From Phylloscopus collybita (taxonomy: Eukaryota > Chordata > Aves > Passeriformes > Phylloscopidae): 64,000 nt of DNA. Location: the NCBI GenBank assembly GCA_027886175.1, contig JAJNNQ010000140.1, positions 647,974-711,973 of the forward strand, written 5' to 3'. The position numbers and the translations under genes were made by a program. Shown in pieces: positions 9,374 through 20,863 of this stretch; position 1 is the first letter of the stretch, and each line of letters opens with the position of its first letter. The notes beneath the pieces were generated by a model, which saw nothing but the letters and a program-made list of their open reading frames with translations, was not told the DNA's origin and did not search any database.

Positions 9374-12300
9374 CAGGTAGAGGAAAGGGATAATCGGATC
9401 TATTGGACTGTGTGGATCCGATGGCCTGGCACATCTGACCCACAAAAATACACGGCTTTGGTTGACACTGGTGCCCAATGTACCCTGATGCCATCAGGGT
9501 ATGTAGGAACAGAACCCATTTCTATTTCTGGAGTGACAGGAGGGTCCCAGCAGCTGACTGTAGTGGAGGCCGAAGTGAGTTTAACTGGGAATGGGTGGCA
9601 GAAACACCCCATTGTGACTGGCCCAGAGGCCCCGTGCATCCTCGGCATAGACTATCTCAGAAATGGATATTTCAAAGACCCAAAAGGATATCGTTGGGCT
9701 TTTGGAGTAGCTGCTGTAGAGACGGAAGAGATCAAACAACTGAATACCTTGCCTGGTCTCTCAGATGACCCTTCTGCTGTGGGACTGCTAAGAGTTGAAG
9801 AACAACAGGTACCAATTGCCACAGCAACAGTGCACCGTCGGCAATACCGCACTGACAGAGACTCTGTGACCCCGATCCATGAGATGATTCGTAAACTGGA
9901 GAGCCAAGGGGTGGTCAGTAAGGCTCATTCACCTTTTAACAGCCCCATCTGGCCTGTGCGTAAGCCCAGTGGGGAATGGAGACTGACTGTAGATTATCGT
10001 GGTCTGAATGAGGTCACGCCACCACTGAGCGCTGCTGTGCCAGACATGTTGGAGTTGCAGTATGAGCTGGAGTCCAAGGCAGCAAAGTGGTACGCGACCA
10101 TTGACATTGCCAATGCCTTCTTCTCCATTCCTGTGGCAGCAGAGTGCAGACCCCAGTTTGCTTTCACCTGGAGGGGTGTGCAGTACACCTGGAATCGGCT
10201 GCCCCAGGGGTGGAAGCACAGTCCCACCATCTGCCATGGACTGATCCAGGATGCACTGGAAAAGGGTGAGGCTCCGGACCATCTACAGTACATAGATGAC
10301 ATCATTGTGTGGGGGAACACGGCAATGGAAGTCTTTGAGAAAGGAGAGAAGATCATCCAAATTCTCCTGGAAGCCGGTTTTGCCATCAAGAAGAGCAAAG
10401 TCAAGGGACCTGCCCAAGAGATCCAGTTCCTGGGAGTGAAGTGGCAAGATGGACGGCGTCAGATTCCCACTGAGGTCATCAATAAGATCACTGCCATGTC
10501 CCCACCAACCAACAAGAAGGAAACACAAGCTTTCCTAGGGGCCATTGGCTTTTGGAGGATGCACATCCCTGAGTACAGTCAGATTGTGAGCCCTCTCTAC
10601 CTGGTTACCCGCAAGAAGAACGATTTCCACTGGGGCCCTGAACAGCAACACGCCTTTGCCCAGATCAAGCAGGAGATCGCTCATGCGGTAGCCCTTGGCC
10701 CAGTCAGGACGGGACCAGAGGTAAAGAACGTGCTCTACTCTGCAGCCGGGAGCCATGGTCTGTCCTGGAGCCTGTGGCAGAAGGTGCCAGGTGAGACTCG
10801 AGGCCGGCCACTGGGATTCTGGAGCCGAAGCTACAGAGGGTCTGAAGCCAACTACACTCCCACAGAGAAGGAGATCTTGGCCGCCTACGAAGGAGTTCAA
10901 GCTGCCTCAGAGGTGATTGGCACTGAAGCACAACTCCTCCTGGCACCCCGACTACCGGTGCTGGGGTGGATGTTTAAAGGAAAGGTTCCCTCCACCCACC
11001 ATGCCACCGATGCTACATGGAGCAAATGGATTGCCCTCATCACTCAGCGCGCCCGTATTGGTAACCCGAATCGCCCTGGGATTTTGGAAGTAATCACCAA
11101 CTGGCCAGAAGCTGAGAACTTCAGTCTCACTGACGAAGAAGAACAAGTAACCCGGGCTGAAGAAGCTCCACCATACAACCAACTGCCAGCAGAAGAAACA
11201 CGCTACGCTCTTTTCACTGATGGTTCCTGTCGCATCGTAGGGATGAACCGGAAGTGGAAAGCAGCCGTATGGAGCCCCACAAGACAAGTTGCACACGCCA
11301 CTGAAGGAGAAGGTGGGTCAAGCCAGCTTGCTGAACTCAAAGCTGTTCAATTGGCCCTGGACATTGCTGAAAGAGAGAAGTGGCCGAAGCTCTACCTCTA
11401 CACTGATTCGTGGATGGTGGCTAATGCTCTGTGGGGCTGGCTGGAAAGGTGGAAAAAAGCCAACTGGCAGCGTAGGGGAAAACCAATCTGGGCTGCTGAT
11501 GAGTGGAAGGACATTGCCATCAGGGTAGGGAAACTACCTGTGAAAGTCCGTCATGTGGATGCCCATGTCCCCAAGAGTCGGGCTAATGAGGAGCACCGGA
11601 ACAACGAGCAAGTAGATCAAGCTGCGAGGATAAAGGTATCCAAGGTAGACTTGGATTGGCAACACAAGGGAGAGTTGTTCCTAGCTCGGTGGGCCCATGA
11701 TGCTTCAGGTCATCAGGGCAGAGATGCCACCTATAAGTGGGCACGAGACCGAGGGGTGGATCTAACCATGAACAGTATTTCACAGGTTATCCACGACTGT
11801 GAGACGTGTGCTGCCATCAAGCAGGCCAAGCGGGTGAAGCCCCTCTGGTACGGTGGACGGTGGTCCAAGTACAAGTATGGGGAGGCCTGGCAGATTGATT
11901 ACATCACACTGCCCCAAACCCGCCAAGGCAAGCGCTACATGCTGACCATGGTGGAAGCCACCACTGGGTGGCTGGAGACCTATCCTGTGCCTCATGCCAC
12001 CGCCCGGAACACCATCCTGGGCCTGGAAAAACAAGTCCTGTGGAGACATGGCACCCCTGAGAGAATTGAGTCGGACAACGGGACTCATTTCAAGAACAGC
12101 CTCATAAACACCTGGGCTAAGGAACACGGCATTGAATGGATATATCACATCCCTTATCATGCACCAGCTGCCGGGAAAGTTGAACGGTGCAATGGACTGC
12201 TTAAGACCACCCTGAAAGCACTTGACGGGGGGACCTTCAGAAATTGGGAAGTGAACTTAGCAAAGGCCACCTGGATGGTCAACACCCGAGGGTCTATTAA

Positions 12301-12538
12301 TCGAGCTGGTCCTGCCCAGTCTACCCCTTTGCACACCGTGGATGGAGACAAAGTCCCTGTAGTACATATGAGAGGTATCTTAGGAAAGACTGTTTGGGTA
12401 AACCCCACCTTGGGCAAAGGTGAACCCACCCGTGGGATTGTTTTTGCTCAAGGACCTGGTAACACTTGGTGGGTGATGCAGAAAGATGGGAAAACCAGTT
12501 GTGTACCACAGGAAAACCTAATCCTAAGTGAGAACTGA
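9356..12538 (+). CDS. Pol polyprotein: protease, reverse transcriptase, RNase H, integrase
   Basis: An uninterrupted frame of 1,060 codons runs from just after the gag amber codon to TGA at 12536-12538. There is no ATG before the protease, so expression by readthrough from gag is the simplest model; 9410 is a GTG and not a credible start. Counting AGG at 9356 as codon 1: retropepsin-type protease with DTGA at 37-40 and ILGIDYL at 95-101. Reverse transcriptase has TIDIANAF (catalytic D250), LPQGWKHSP from 282 and YIDD at 312-315. RNase H has TDGS (D622), E660, YTDS (D684), H737 and D754. Integrase has zinc ligands H781, H786, C815 and C818, catalytic D848, D907 and E943 (D-x35-E), and a C-terminal SH3-like stretch. 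Every catalytic residue I checked is present. No dUTPase follows integrase, unlike mammalian ERV-L. Together these would copy the RNA and insert it. Confidence 0.95.
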   Translation, partial: RGPASSQVEERDNRIYWTVWIRWPGTSDPQKYTALVDTGAQCTLMPSGYVGTEPISISGVTGGSQQLTVVEAEVSLTGNGWQKHPIVTGPEAPCILGIDYLRNGYFKDPKGYRWAFGVAAVETEEIKQLNTLPGLSDDPSAVGLLRVEEQQVPIATATVHRRQYRTDRDSVTPIHEMIRKLESQGVVSKAHSPFNSPIWPVRKPSGEWRLTVDYRGLNEVTPPLSAAVPDMLELQYELESKAAKWYATIDIANAFFSIPVAAECRPQFAFTWRGVQYTWNRLPQGWKHSPTICHGLIQDALEKGEAPDHLQYIDDIIVWGNTAMEVFEKGEKIIQILLEAGFAIKKSKVKGPAQEIQFLGVKWQDGRRQIPTEVINKITAMSPPTNKKETQAFLGAIGFWRMHIPEYSQIVSPLYLVTRKKNDFHWGPEQQHAFAQIKQEIAHAVALGPVRTGPEVKNVLYSAAGSHGLSWSLWQKVPGETRGRPLGFWSRSYRGSEANYTPTEKEILAAYEGVQAASEVIGTEAQLLLAPRLPVLGWMFKGKVPSTHHATDATWSKWIALITQRARIGNPNRPGILEVITNWPEAENFSLTDEEEQVTRAEEAPPYNQLPAEETRYALFTDGSCRIVGMNRKWKAAVWSPTRQVAHATEGEGGSSQLAELKAVQLALDIAEREKWPKLYLYTDSWMVANALWGWLERWKKANWQRRGKPIWAADEWKDIAIRVGKLPVKVRHVDAHVPKSRANEEHRNNEQVDQAARIKVSKVDLDWQHKGELFLARWAHDASGHQGRDATYKWARDRGVDLTMNSISQVIHDCETCAAIKQAKRVKPLWYGGRWSKYKYGEAWQIDYITLPQTRQGKRYMLTMVEATTGWLETYPVPHATARNTILGLEKQVLWRHGTPERIESDNGTHFKNSLINTWAKEHGIEWIYHIPYHAPAAGKVERCNGLLKTTLKALDGGTFRNWEVNLAKATWMVNTRGSINRAGPAQSTPLHTVDGDKVPVVHMRGILGKTVWVNPTLGKGEPTRGIVFAQGPGNTWWVMQKDGKTSCVPQENLILSEN

Positions 12539-12617
12539 GTGTGAGGGTTCATTCTGTATAGTGGAGTTTATTAATTTAGGTATGATACAGATGGTAATAG
12601 AATAAGGGGTGGAACGT
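12539..12617 (+). promoter_or_regulatory. Pol-LTR spacer with polypurine tract
   Basis: Only 79 bp separate the pol stop from the 3' LTR, which excludes env. The last part, AGAATAAGGGGTGGAA (12599-12614), is purine-rich apart from two Ts and lies 3 bp before the LTR, the expected place for the plus-strand primer tract. Confidence 0.75.
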
Positions 12618-12796
12618 TGTCTTGGGTTGTGGAGCTGGGTTTTGTGTATTCTATTTACATTTGTTTTGAGGCCTGATGACCCACCTTGATAGGCCATTGT
12701 TACCTTCCCCAGCCTGTGCGGTGCATTTGCATTTCTATACATCTCATGCCCTGGCGGTGGGGGGTGGGGGGGAGGGGGGGGTGGCCGGGGGTTGGC

Positions 12797-12862
12797 GGTT
12801 CGGCCCTGCTGCAGGAGTGGTTCGGCCCTGCTGCAGGAGTGGTTCGGCCCTGCTGCAGGAGC
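12797..12862 (+). repeat. Three 22-bp direct repeats in 3' LTR
   Basis: Same three copies, starting at 12797, 12819 and 12841, as in the 5' LTR. No copy-number change has occurred between the two LTRs. Confidence 0.9.
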
Positions 12863-13178
12863 GGTGTGCGCGGCGCTTCCTTCGTGGCGGTGTGGGAAGA
12901 GCTTCTTCGTCTCCTGTGCTGGCCATCCTGTCTCCCTCCTCGCCGCCCCTGAACCGGTTTCTTCGCAGAATCATCTCTGCTCCAACAGGATCACGTCTGC
13001 CACTCCAGAAGTGTTTGGACTGTTTACGTTTGGACTGTTATCAACATCCTGAATCACAGGGTCAGATTGAAACTCTGACTTTGTCAGGGTTTTCTTCTAA
13101 AATTATTGTTTATTTGTTTATTTGTTTGGTTGGTTGGGTGGTTTTGTTTCCTATCATATTTGTATTGTTAAACCTCCT

Positions 13179-13184
13179 AGTAAA
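13179..13184 (+). terminator. Variant polyadenylation signal AGTAAA in 3' LTR
   Basis: This is the copy expected to end the proviral transcript. It is assigned from motif and position near the 3' end of the LTR. Confidence 0.5.
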
Positions 13185-13329
13185 GAACTGTTATTCCTAT
13201 TCCCAACATCTTCGCCTGAGAGCCCTTGATTGCAAAATTATAATTCGTCGGGGTGCGAGGGGTTGGTATTCTCCATCCTAGGGGAACCTCAGTTTCCCTG
13301 GCAGATACCTGTCTTTCCAAACCAAGACA

Positions 13330-13333
13330 TGGT
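13330..13333. other. Target-site duplication, right copy (TGGT)
   Basis: TGGT directly after the CCAAGACA end of the 3' LTR matches 6789-6792 and marks the right end of the insertion. Confidence 0.85.
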
Positions 13334-13546
13334 AGATTCCATCTGGGAGATATCCTCATTTGTGAGGAATTTCTGCAGGCATAACTTCAGTGGCAGGCAG
13401 ACAGCATTAGACACAAACGGTCCCCCTTTTCCTTGGGATACCAAAGCCTCCCCTCCACGTTCCTGATATCAGTTTGTAAGAGGCGTATGGAACTACAAGG
13501 GCAACAAAACTTCCATCTGGTGGTAAATTGCACCTGGGAGATATCC
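13334..13546 (+). repeat. Plus-orientation satellite remnant right of the retrovirus
   Basis: The unit interrupted at 6792 resumes (AGATTCCATCTGGGAG onward) and one further partial unit follows, ending in GGGAGATATCC. Orientation is the same as 1-6792. After 13546 the text becomes the reverse complement of the satellite. Confidence 0.9.
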
Positions 13547-13550
13547 ACTC
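13545..13550. other. Satellite inversion junction
   Basis: A plus unit reads to ...GAGATATCC, where TCATTTGTA is expected. Instead ACTCTTTTTGTCTAATGC follows, which is the opposite strand of the unit's TTAGACACGAACGG segment. The bases CC at 13545-13546 fit both sides, so microhomology of about 2 bp is possible. No filler is evident. Confidence 0.85.
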
Positions 13551-13940
13551 TTTTTGTCTAATGCTATCTGCTTGCCACTGGGCTTCTGCCTGCTGAAATT
13601 CCATACAAATGTGGATATCTCCCCGATGCAATCAATCACCAGACGGAAGTTTGTCTGCCCTTGTAGTGCCAAAAGCCTCCTACAAACTGACATCTGGAAT
13701 GTGAGGTGGAGACTTTGGTTTCCCATGGAAAAGGGCCACCGTTCGTGTCTAATGCTGTCTACCTGCCACTTTGCTTATGCCTACTAAAATTCCATATAAA
13801 TGAGTCTACCTCTAATGTGCAATCTACCACCAGATGGAAGTTTTTCTGCCTTTGTAGTTCCAAAGGCCTCCTACAAACTGACATCAGGAACATGGGGTGG
13901 AGACTTTGGTTTCCCATGGAAAAGGGCCACCGTTTGTGTC
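13549..13940 (-). repeat. Junction-flanking satellite block, duplicated at about 16434-16820
   Basis: The first two units after the inversion junction closely match those from about 16434 (offset near 2,885). They share uncommon variants such as ACAAATGTGGATATCTCCCC, CAATCAATCACCAG and ATGAGTCTA. The inverted array therefore starts with a copy of sequence found about 2.9 kb further in. Confidence 0.7.
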
Positions 13941-16900
13941 TAATGCTGTCTGCCTGCCACTGGGCTTATGCTTGGCGAAATTCCACACAAATGAGGATAT
14001 ATCCCAGATGCAATCAACGACCAGACGGAAGTTTGTCTGCCCTTGTAGTGTCAAATGTGTCCTACAAACTGACATCTGGAATGTGGGGTGGAGACTTTGG
14101 TTTCTGATGGAAAATGGGCCACTGTTCCAGTCTAATGCTCTCTGCCTGCCACTGGGCTTCTGCCTTGTAAAATTCCATAAAAATGAGGATATCTCCCAGA
14201 TGGAATCTTCCACCAGTTGGAAGTTTGTCTGCCCTTGTAGTGCCAAAGGCCTCCTGCACACTGACATAAGGTACGTAGGGTGTGTAATTTGCTTTCCCAT
14301 TGAAATGGGCCACTGATCGTGTCTAATGGTGTCTGCCTGCCACTGGGCTTATGCCTGATAAAATTGCATACAAATGAGGATATCTCCCAGATGGAATCGA
14401 CCACCAGATGGAAGTGTGTCTGCCCGTGTAGTGCAAAGGCCTCTTACAAACTGACATCAGGAACCTGGAGTGGACACATTGGTTTCCAATGGAAAAGGGC
14501 CACCATTAGTGTTCAAGGCTCTCTCCATGCCACTGGGCTTACGACTACTGAAATTACATACGAATGAGGACATCTTCCAGATTGAATCTCCCACCAGATG
14601 GAAGTTTCTCTGACTTTGTATTTCCAAAGGCCTCCTACAAACTGACATCAGAAACCTAGGTTGGAGACTTTGGTTTTGCATGGAAATGGGCCACCGTTAG
14701 TGTCTAATGCTGTCTGCCGGCCACTGGTTTTCTCCCTACTGAAATTCCACCAAAATTCCATACAAATGAGGATATCTCCCAGATGGAATCTAGCAACAGA
14801 TGGAAGTTCCTCTGACCTTGTAGTTCCAAAGGCCTCCTAGGAACCGACATCAGGAACATGGGCTGGAGACTTTGTTTTCCCATGGAAAAGGGCCACCCTT
14901 CGTGTCTAACGCTGTCTGCCTGACACTGGGGTTATGCGTACTAAAATTCCACTAAAATTCCATACAAATGAGTACATCTCCTAGCTGCAATCTACCGCCA
15001 GATGGAAGTTTGCCTGCCCTTGTACTGTCAAAGGCCTCCTGCAAACTGACATCCGGAGGCTGGGGCGGAGACGTTGGGTTCCCATGGAAAAGGGCCCTTT
15101 TCATGTCCAATGCTGTCTCCTTGCCACTGGGCTTATGATTACTAAAATTCCATACAAATGAGGATATCTCCCACATGGAATATACAACCAGTTGGAAGTT
15201 TTTCTGCCCTTGCTGTTCGAAAGGCCTCCGAAAAACTGACATTCGTAATGTGGGGTGGAGACTTTGGTTTCTCATGGAAAAGGGACACTGTTGGTGTCTA
15301 ATGCTGTCTGTCTGCCACTGGGCTTATGCCTAGTAAAATTCCATACAAATGAGGATATCTCCCAGATGGAATCGACCACCAAATGGAAGTTTTTCTGACC
15401 TTGTAGTGCCAAAGACCTCCTACAAACTGAGATCCGGAAGGTGGGGTGGAGACTTTGGTTTCCCATGGAAAAGGGCCACCGTTTGTGTCTAATGCTGTCC
15501 GCCTGCCACTGTGCCGATGGCGACTGAAATTCCATAACAAATGACGACTTCTCCCAGGTGCAATCTACTACCGGATGTAAGTTTTGTCTGCCTTTTTAGT
15601 GCCAAAGGCCTCCTACGAATTCACATCAGGAACGTGGGGTGGAGACTTTGGTTTCCCATGGAAAGGTCCACCGTTCGTTGCTAATGCTGTCTGCCTGCCA
15701 CTGGGCCGATTGCTACTAAAATTGGATACAAATGAAGATATCTCCCAGATGGAATCTACCACCAGTTTAAAGTTTGTCTACCATTGTAGTGCAAAAGGCC
15801 CCCAACAAACAGACATTCGGGAACGTGAGCTGGAGACATTGGTTTCCCATGGAAAAGGACAAGTGTTTGTGTCGAATGCTGTCTGCCTGCCACTGGGCTT
15901 TTGCCTGCTGAAATTCCATACAAATGAGGATATCTCCCAGAGGAATCTACCAGCAGCTGGAAGTTTGTCTGCCCTTGTACTGCCAAAAGCCTCCGACAAA
16001 CTGACATCAGGAACATGGGGTGGAGACTTTCGTTTCCCATGGAAAAGGGCCACCGTTCGTGTCTAAAGCTCTCTGCCGCACACTGGGATTAGGCCTGCTG
16101 AAAATTCATGCAAATGAGGATATCTCCCAGGTGCAATCCACCACCAGATGGAAGTTTGTCTACCTTTGTAGTGCCAAATGCCTCCTACAAACTAACATCA
16201 GGAACGTGGGGTGGAGACTTTGGTTTCCCATGGAAAAGGGCCACATTTCCTGTCTAATGCTGTCTGCCTGCCAAAGGGATTATGAATGCTGTAATTCCTT
16301 AGAAATGACTATATCTCCCAGATGGAATATACCAGCACATGGAAGGTTGTTTGCCCTTGCAGTGCCAAAGGCCTCCTACAAACTAACATCAGGAACATGA
16401 GGTGGAGACTTTGGTTTCGCATGGAAAAGGACCACTCTTTGTGTCTAATGCTATCTGCCTGCCACTGGGCTTCTGCCTGCTGAAATTCCATACAAATGTG
16501 GATATCTCCCCGATGCAATCAATCACCAGACGGAAGTTTGTCTGCCCTTGTAGTGCCAAAAGCCTCCTACAAACTGACATCTGGAATGTGAGGTGAAGTC
16601 TTTAGTTTCCCATGGAAAAGGGCCACCGTTCGTGTCTAATGCTGTCTACCTGCCACTTGGCTTATGCCTACTAAAATTCCATATCAATGAGTCTATCTCT
16701 AATGTGCAATCTTCCACCAGATGGAAGTTTTTCTGCCTTTGTAGTGCCAAAGGCCTCCTACGAACTGACATCAGGAACCTGGGATGGAGACTTTGTTTTC
16801 CCATGGAAAAGGGCCACTGTTCGTGTCTAATGCTGACTTCCTGCCAGTGGGATTATGAGTTCGGATATTCCATATAACTGAGGACATCTCCCAGGTGCAA

Positions 16901-19900
16901 CCTACCACAAGATGGAAGTTTCTCTGCCCTTGTAGTGCCAAAGGCCTTCTACAAACTGACATCTGGAATGTGAGGTGGAGACTTTGGTTTTCCATGGGAT
17001 AGGGCCACAGTTAGCGTCTAATGCTGTCTGCCTGTCACTGGGCTTATTCCTGCTAAAATTCCATACAAATGAGGATATCTCCCAGCTGGAATCTACCACC
17101 AGTTGGAAGTTTATCTGCCCTTTTAGTTCCAAAGGCCTCCTAAAAACTGACATCAGGAACCTGGGGTGGAGACTTTGGTTTCCCATGGAAAAGGGCCACC
17201 GTTCCTGTCTGATGTTCTGTGATGCCTACTCGGATTCTGCCTAATTAAATTCAACTAAAATTCCATATAAATAAGGATATCTCCCATATGGAATATACCA
17301 CGAGATGGAAGTTTGTCCGCACTTGTAGTGCCACAGGCCTCCTGAAAACTGACATTAGGAACATGGGGTGAAGACTTTGGTTTTTCATGGAAAAGGGCCA
17401 CCGTTCCTGTCTAATGCTGTCTGCCTGCCACTAGGCTTATGGCTGCTAAAATTGCATACAAATGCGGATATCTCCCAGATGCAACCGACCACCAGTTGGA
17501 AGTTTGTCTGGCCTTGTAGTGCCAATGGCCTCCTACAAACTGACATTCCAGTACGTGAGGTGGAGACTTCGGTTTCCCATGGAAATGGCCAGCGTTCGTG
17601 TCTAATGATGTGTGCCTGCCAGTGGGCTTATGTCAACTAAAATTACATACAAATGAGGATATCTCCCAGATGCAATATGCCACCAGTTGGAAGTTTGTCT
17701 CCTCTTGTAGTGCCAGAGGCCTCCTAAAAAATGACATCAGGAACGTGGTGTGGAGACGTTGGTTTCCCATGGAAATGGGCCACTATTCCTGTCTAATTTT
17801 GTCTTCCTGCCGCTGGGATTCTGCCTACTAAAATTCCACTAAAATTCCATACAAATGAGATTATCTCCCAAATGCAATATAACACCAGATGGAAGTTTCT
17901 CTGCCCTTGTGTTTCCAAAGGCCTCCTACAAACTGACATTAGGAACCTAGGGTGGAGACTTTGGTTTCCCATGGAAAAGGACCACCGTTCCTGTCTAATG
18001 CTGTCTGCCTGGCACTGTGGTTATGACTGCTGAAGTTCCATACAAATGAGGATATCTCCGAGGTGCAATCTACCACCAGGTGGAAGTTTGTCTGCCCTTG
18101 TAGTTCCAAAGGCCTTTTACAAACTGACATCTGGAGCGTGCGGTGGAGACTTTGGTTTCCCATGGAAATGGGCCACCGTTTGTGTCTAATGCTATGTGCC
18201 TGCCAATGGGCCTCTGCCTAGTAAAATTCCATACAAATGAGGATATCTCCCAGATGGAGTCTACCACCACTTGAAAGTTTTTCTACCATTGTAATGCCAA
18301 TGACCTCCTACAAACTGACATCAGGAATCTGGAGAGGACGCTTTGGTTTCCCATGGAAAAGGGCCACCCTTGGTGTTTAATGCTGTCTCCTTGCCACTGG
18401 GTTTATGCCTACCGAAATTACATACAAATGAGGATATCTCCCAGATGGAATCTACCACCAGATGGAAGTTTCTTTGACCATGTAGTTCCAAAGGCCTCCT
18501 ACAAACTGACATCAGGAACATGGTGTAGAGACTTTTTTTTCCCATGGAAGAAGGCCACCGTTCCTGTCTAATGCTGTCTGCCTGCCACTGGGGTTATGAC
18601 TAGTGAAAGTACATACAAATGTGGATATCTCCCAGATGCAATATGGCACCAGTTGGAAGTTTGTCTGCTCTTGTAGTGCCAAAGGCCTCCTACAAACTGA
18701 CATCAGGAACCTAGGGTGGAGACTTTGGTTTTGCATGAAAATGGGCCACTGTTAGTGTCTAATGCTGTCTGCCGGACACTGGTTTTCTCCCTACTGAAAT
18801 TCCACCAAAATTCCATACAAATGAGGATATCTCCCAGATGGAATCTACCACCAGATGGAAGTTCCTCTGACCTTGTACTGCCAAAGGCCTCCTACAAACT
18901 GACATCAGGAACATGGGGTGGAGACTTTGTTTTCCCATGGAAAAGGGCCAGCGTTCGTGTCTAATGCTGTCTGCCTGCCACTGGCCTACATCCTACTAAA
19001 ATTCCACTAAAATTCCAAAAAAATGAGGATATCTCCCAGGTGCAATCTACAACCAGATGGAAGTTTCTCTGCCCTTATATTGGAAAACACCTCCTACAAC
19101 CTGACATCAGCAACGTGGGGTGGAGATTTTGAATTCCCATGGAAAAGGGCCACCGTTCGTGTCTAACGATGTCTGCCTCCCACTGGGGTTATGCCTGCTG
19201 AAATTCCATACAAATGAGGATATCTCCCAGATGGAATCTACCACCAGTTGGAAGTTTGTCTGCCCTTGTAGTGCCAAAGGCCTCCTAAATACTGACATCA
19301 GGAACGTGGATTGGACTTTGGTTTCCCATGGAAAAGGGGCACCGTTTGTGCCTAATGCTATGTGCCTGCCGCTGGGCTTATGCCTAGTAAAGTTCCATAC
19401 AAATGAGGATATCTCCCACATGGAATTTACCATCAGATGGAAGTTTGTCTGCCCTTGTAGTGGCAAAGGCCTCCTAAAAAACTGACATCAGGAACATGGG
19501 GTGGAGATTTTTGTTTCCCATTGAAAAGGGCCACCGTTCGTGTCTAATGGTGTCTGCCTGCAACTGGGGTTATGCCTGCTGAAATTCCTCACAAATGAGG
19601 ATATCTCCCTGGTGGAATCTTCCACCAGATGGAAGTATGTCTGCCCTTATAGTGCCAAAGTCCTCCTACAAACTGACATCAGGAACGTGGGGTGTAGACT
19701 TTGTTTTCCCAAGGAAATTGGCCACCGTTCGAGTCTAATGCTGTCTGCCTGCCACTGGGCTTCTGCCTGCTGAAATTCCAAAGATATTTGGAAATCTCTC
19801 CGATGCAATCAACCACCTGACAGAAGTTTGTCTGCCCTTGTAATGCCAAAGGCCTCTTAAACACTGACATCAGAAACCTGGAGTGGAGACTTTGGTTTCC

Positions 19901-20863
19901 CATGGAAATGGGCCACTGTTCGTTCCTAATGCTGTCTGCCTGCCACTGGGTTTCTTCCTACTAAAATTCCACTAAAATTCCATAGAAATAAGGATATCTT
20001 CCAAGTGCAATCTACAACCAGATAAAAGAATCTCTGCCCTTGTAGTACCAAAGCTCTCCTAAAAAACTGACATCAGAAACCAGGGGTGCAGACTTTGTTT
20101 TCCCGTGGAAATGGGCCAGCGATCGTGTCTAATGCTATCTGCCTGCCACTGGGCTTCTGCCTGCTCAAATTCCAAAGAAATTTGGAAATCTCTCCGATGC
20201 AATCTACCTCCTGACGGAAGTTTTTCTGCCTCTGTAATGCCAAATGCCTCCTACAAATTGACATCAGGAGCCTGGAGTGGAGACTTTTGTTTCCCATGGA
20301 AAAGGGTCAGCGTTCGTGTCTCATGCTGTCTGCCTGCCACTGGGCTTATGGCTACAGAAATTACATTCAAATGAGGATATCACCCAGATGCAATATGCCA
20401 CCAGTTGCAAGTTTGTCTGCTCTAGTAGTGCCAAAGGCATCCTAGAAACGGACATCAGGAACGTGGGGTGGAGATTTTGGTTTCCCATGGAAATGGGCCA
20501 CCGTTGGTGTTTAATGCTGTCTACTTGCCACTGGGCTTCTGCCTACTTTAATTCCACTATAATTCCATACAAATGAGGATATCTCCAAGATGCAATATGC
20601 CACCAGTCGGAAGTTTGTCTGTTCTTGTAGTGCAAAAGGCCTCCTAAAAGCTGACATCAGGAACCTGGCCTGGAGACTTTGGTTTCCCCTGGAAAAGGCC
20701 GCTATTCATGTCTAATTCTGTGTGCCTGCCGGTGGGATTCGGCGGACTGAAATTCCTCTAAAATTCTATAAAATTGAGAATATCTCGCAGGTGCAATCTA
20801 CTCCCGGTTTGAAGTTTCTCTGCCCTTGTAGTGCCAAAGGGCTCCTATAAACTCTCTTCTTAA

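Larger units (their letters stand above)
6793..13329 (+). mobile_element. Env-less endogenous retrovirus, ERVL-like, structurally intact
   Basis: A 6,537-bp LTR retroelement on the plus strand. In order: 5' LTR (6793-7504), lysine-type primer-binding site (7510-7528), gag (7595-9355), pol in the same frame (9356-12538), purine-rich tract (about 12599-12614), 3' LTR (12618-13329). The LTRs are the same length and differ only at 7385 (T) against 13210 (C), so insertion was very recent. Neither gag nor pol is broken apart from the amber codon between them. Only 79 bp lie between the pol stop and the 3' LTR, so there is no env and no room for one. Spread was therefore presumably by intracellular retrotransposition. 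Family placement near ERVL-like (class III) elements rests on the Gag core and Pol motifs and on the lack of a Gag zinc knuckle. The lysine-type primer site is more usual in class II, so family placement is less sure than the element itself. Confidence 0.95.
12618..13329 (+). repeat. 3' LTR (712 bp)
   Basis: Same ends and length as the 5' LTR and identical except C at 13210 (T at 7385). It holds the octamer (12725-12732), G-run tract (12759-12791), three 22-bp repeats (12797-12862) and AGTAAA (13179-13184), which would serve here as the transcript's polyadenylation signal. Confidence 0.95.

Noticed and set aside
9359..9377. Classical H-type pseudoknot after the gag stop
   Set aside because: Loop CCTG (9362-9365) can pair with CAGG (9374-9377), but no linker remains to cross an 8-bp stem, so both cannot form fully.
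9410..9412. Independent pol start at 9410
   Set aside because: The codon is GTG. The frame is open back to the gag stop at 9353-9355, and no ATG precedes the protease motif.
12539..12617. An env gene
   Set aside because: Only 79 bp lie between the pol stop and the 3' LTR.
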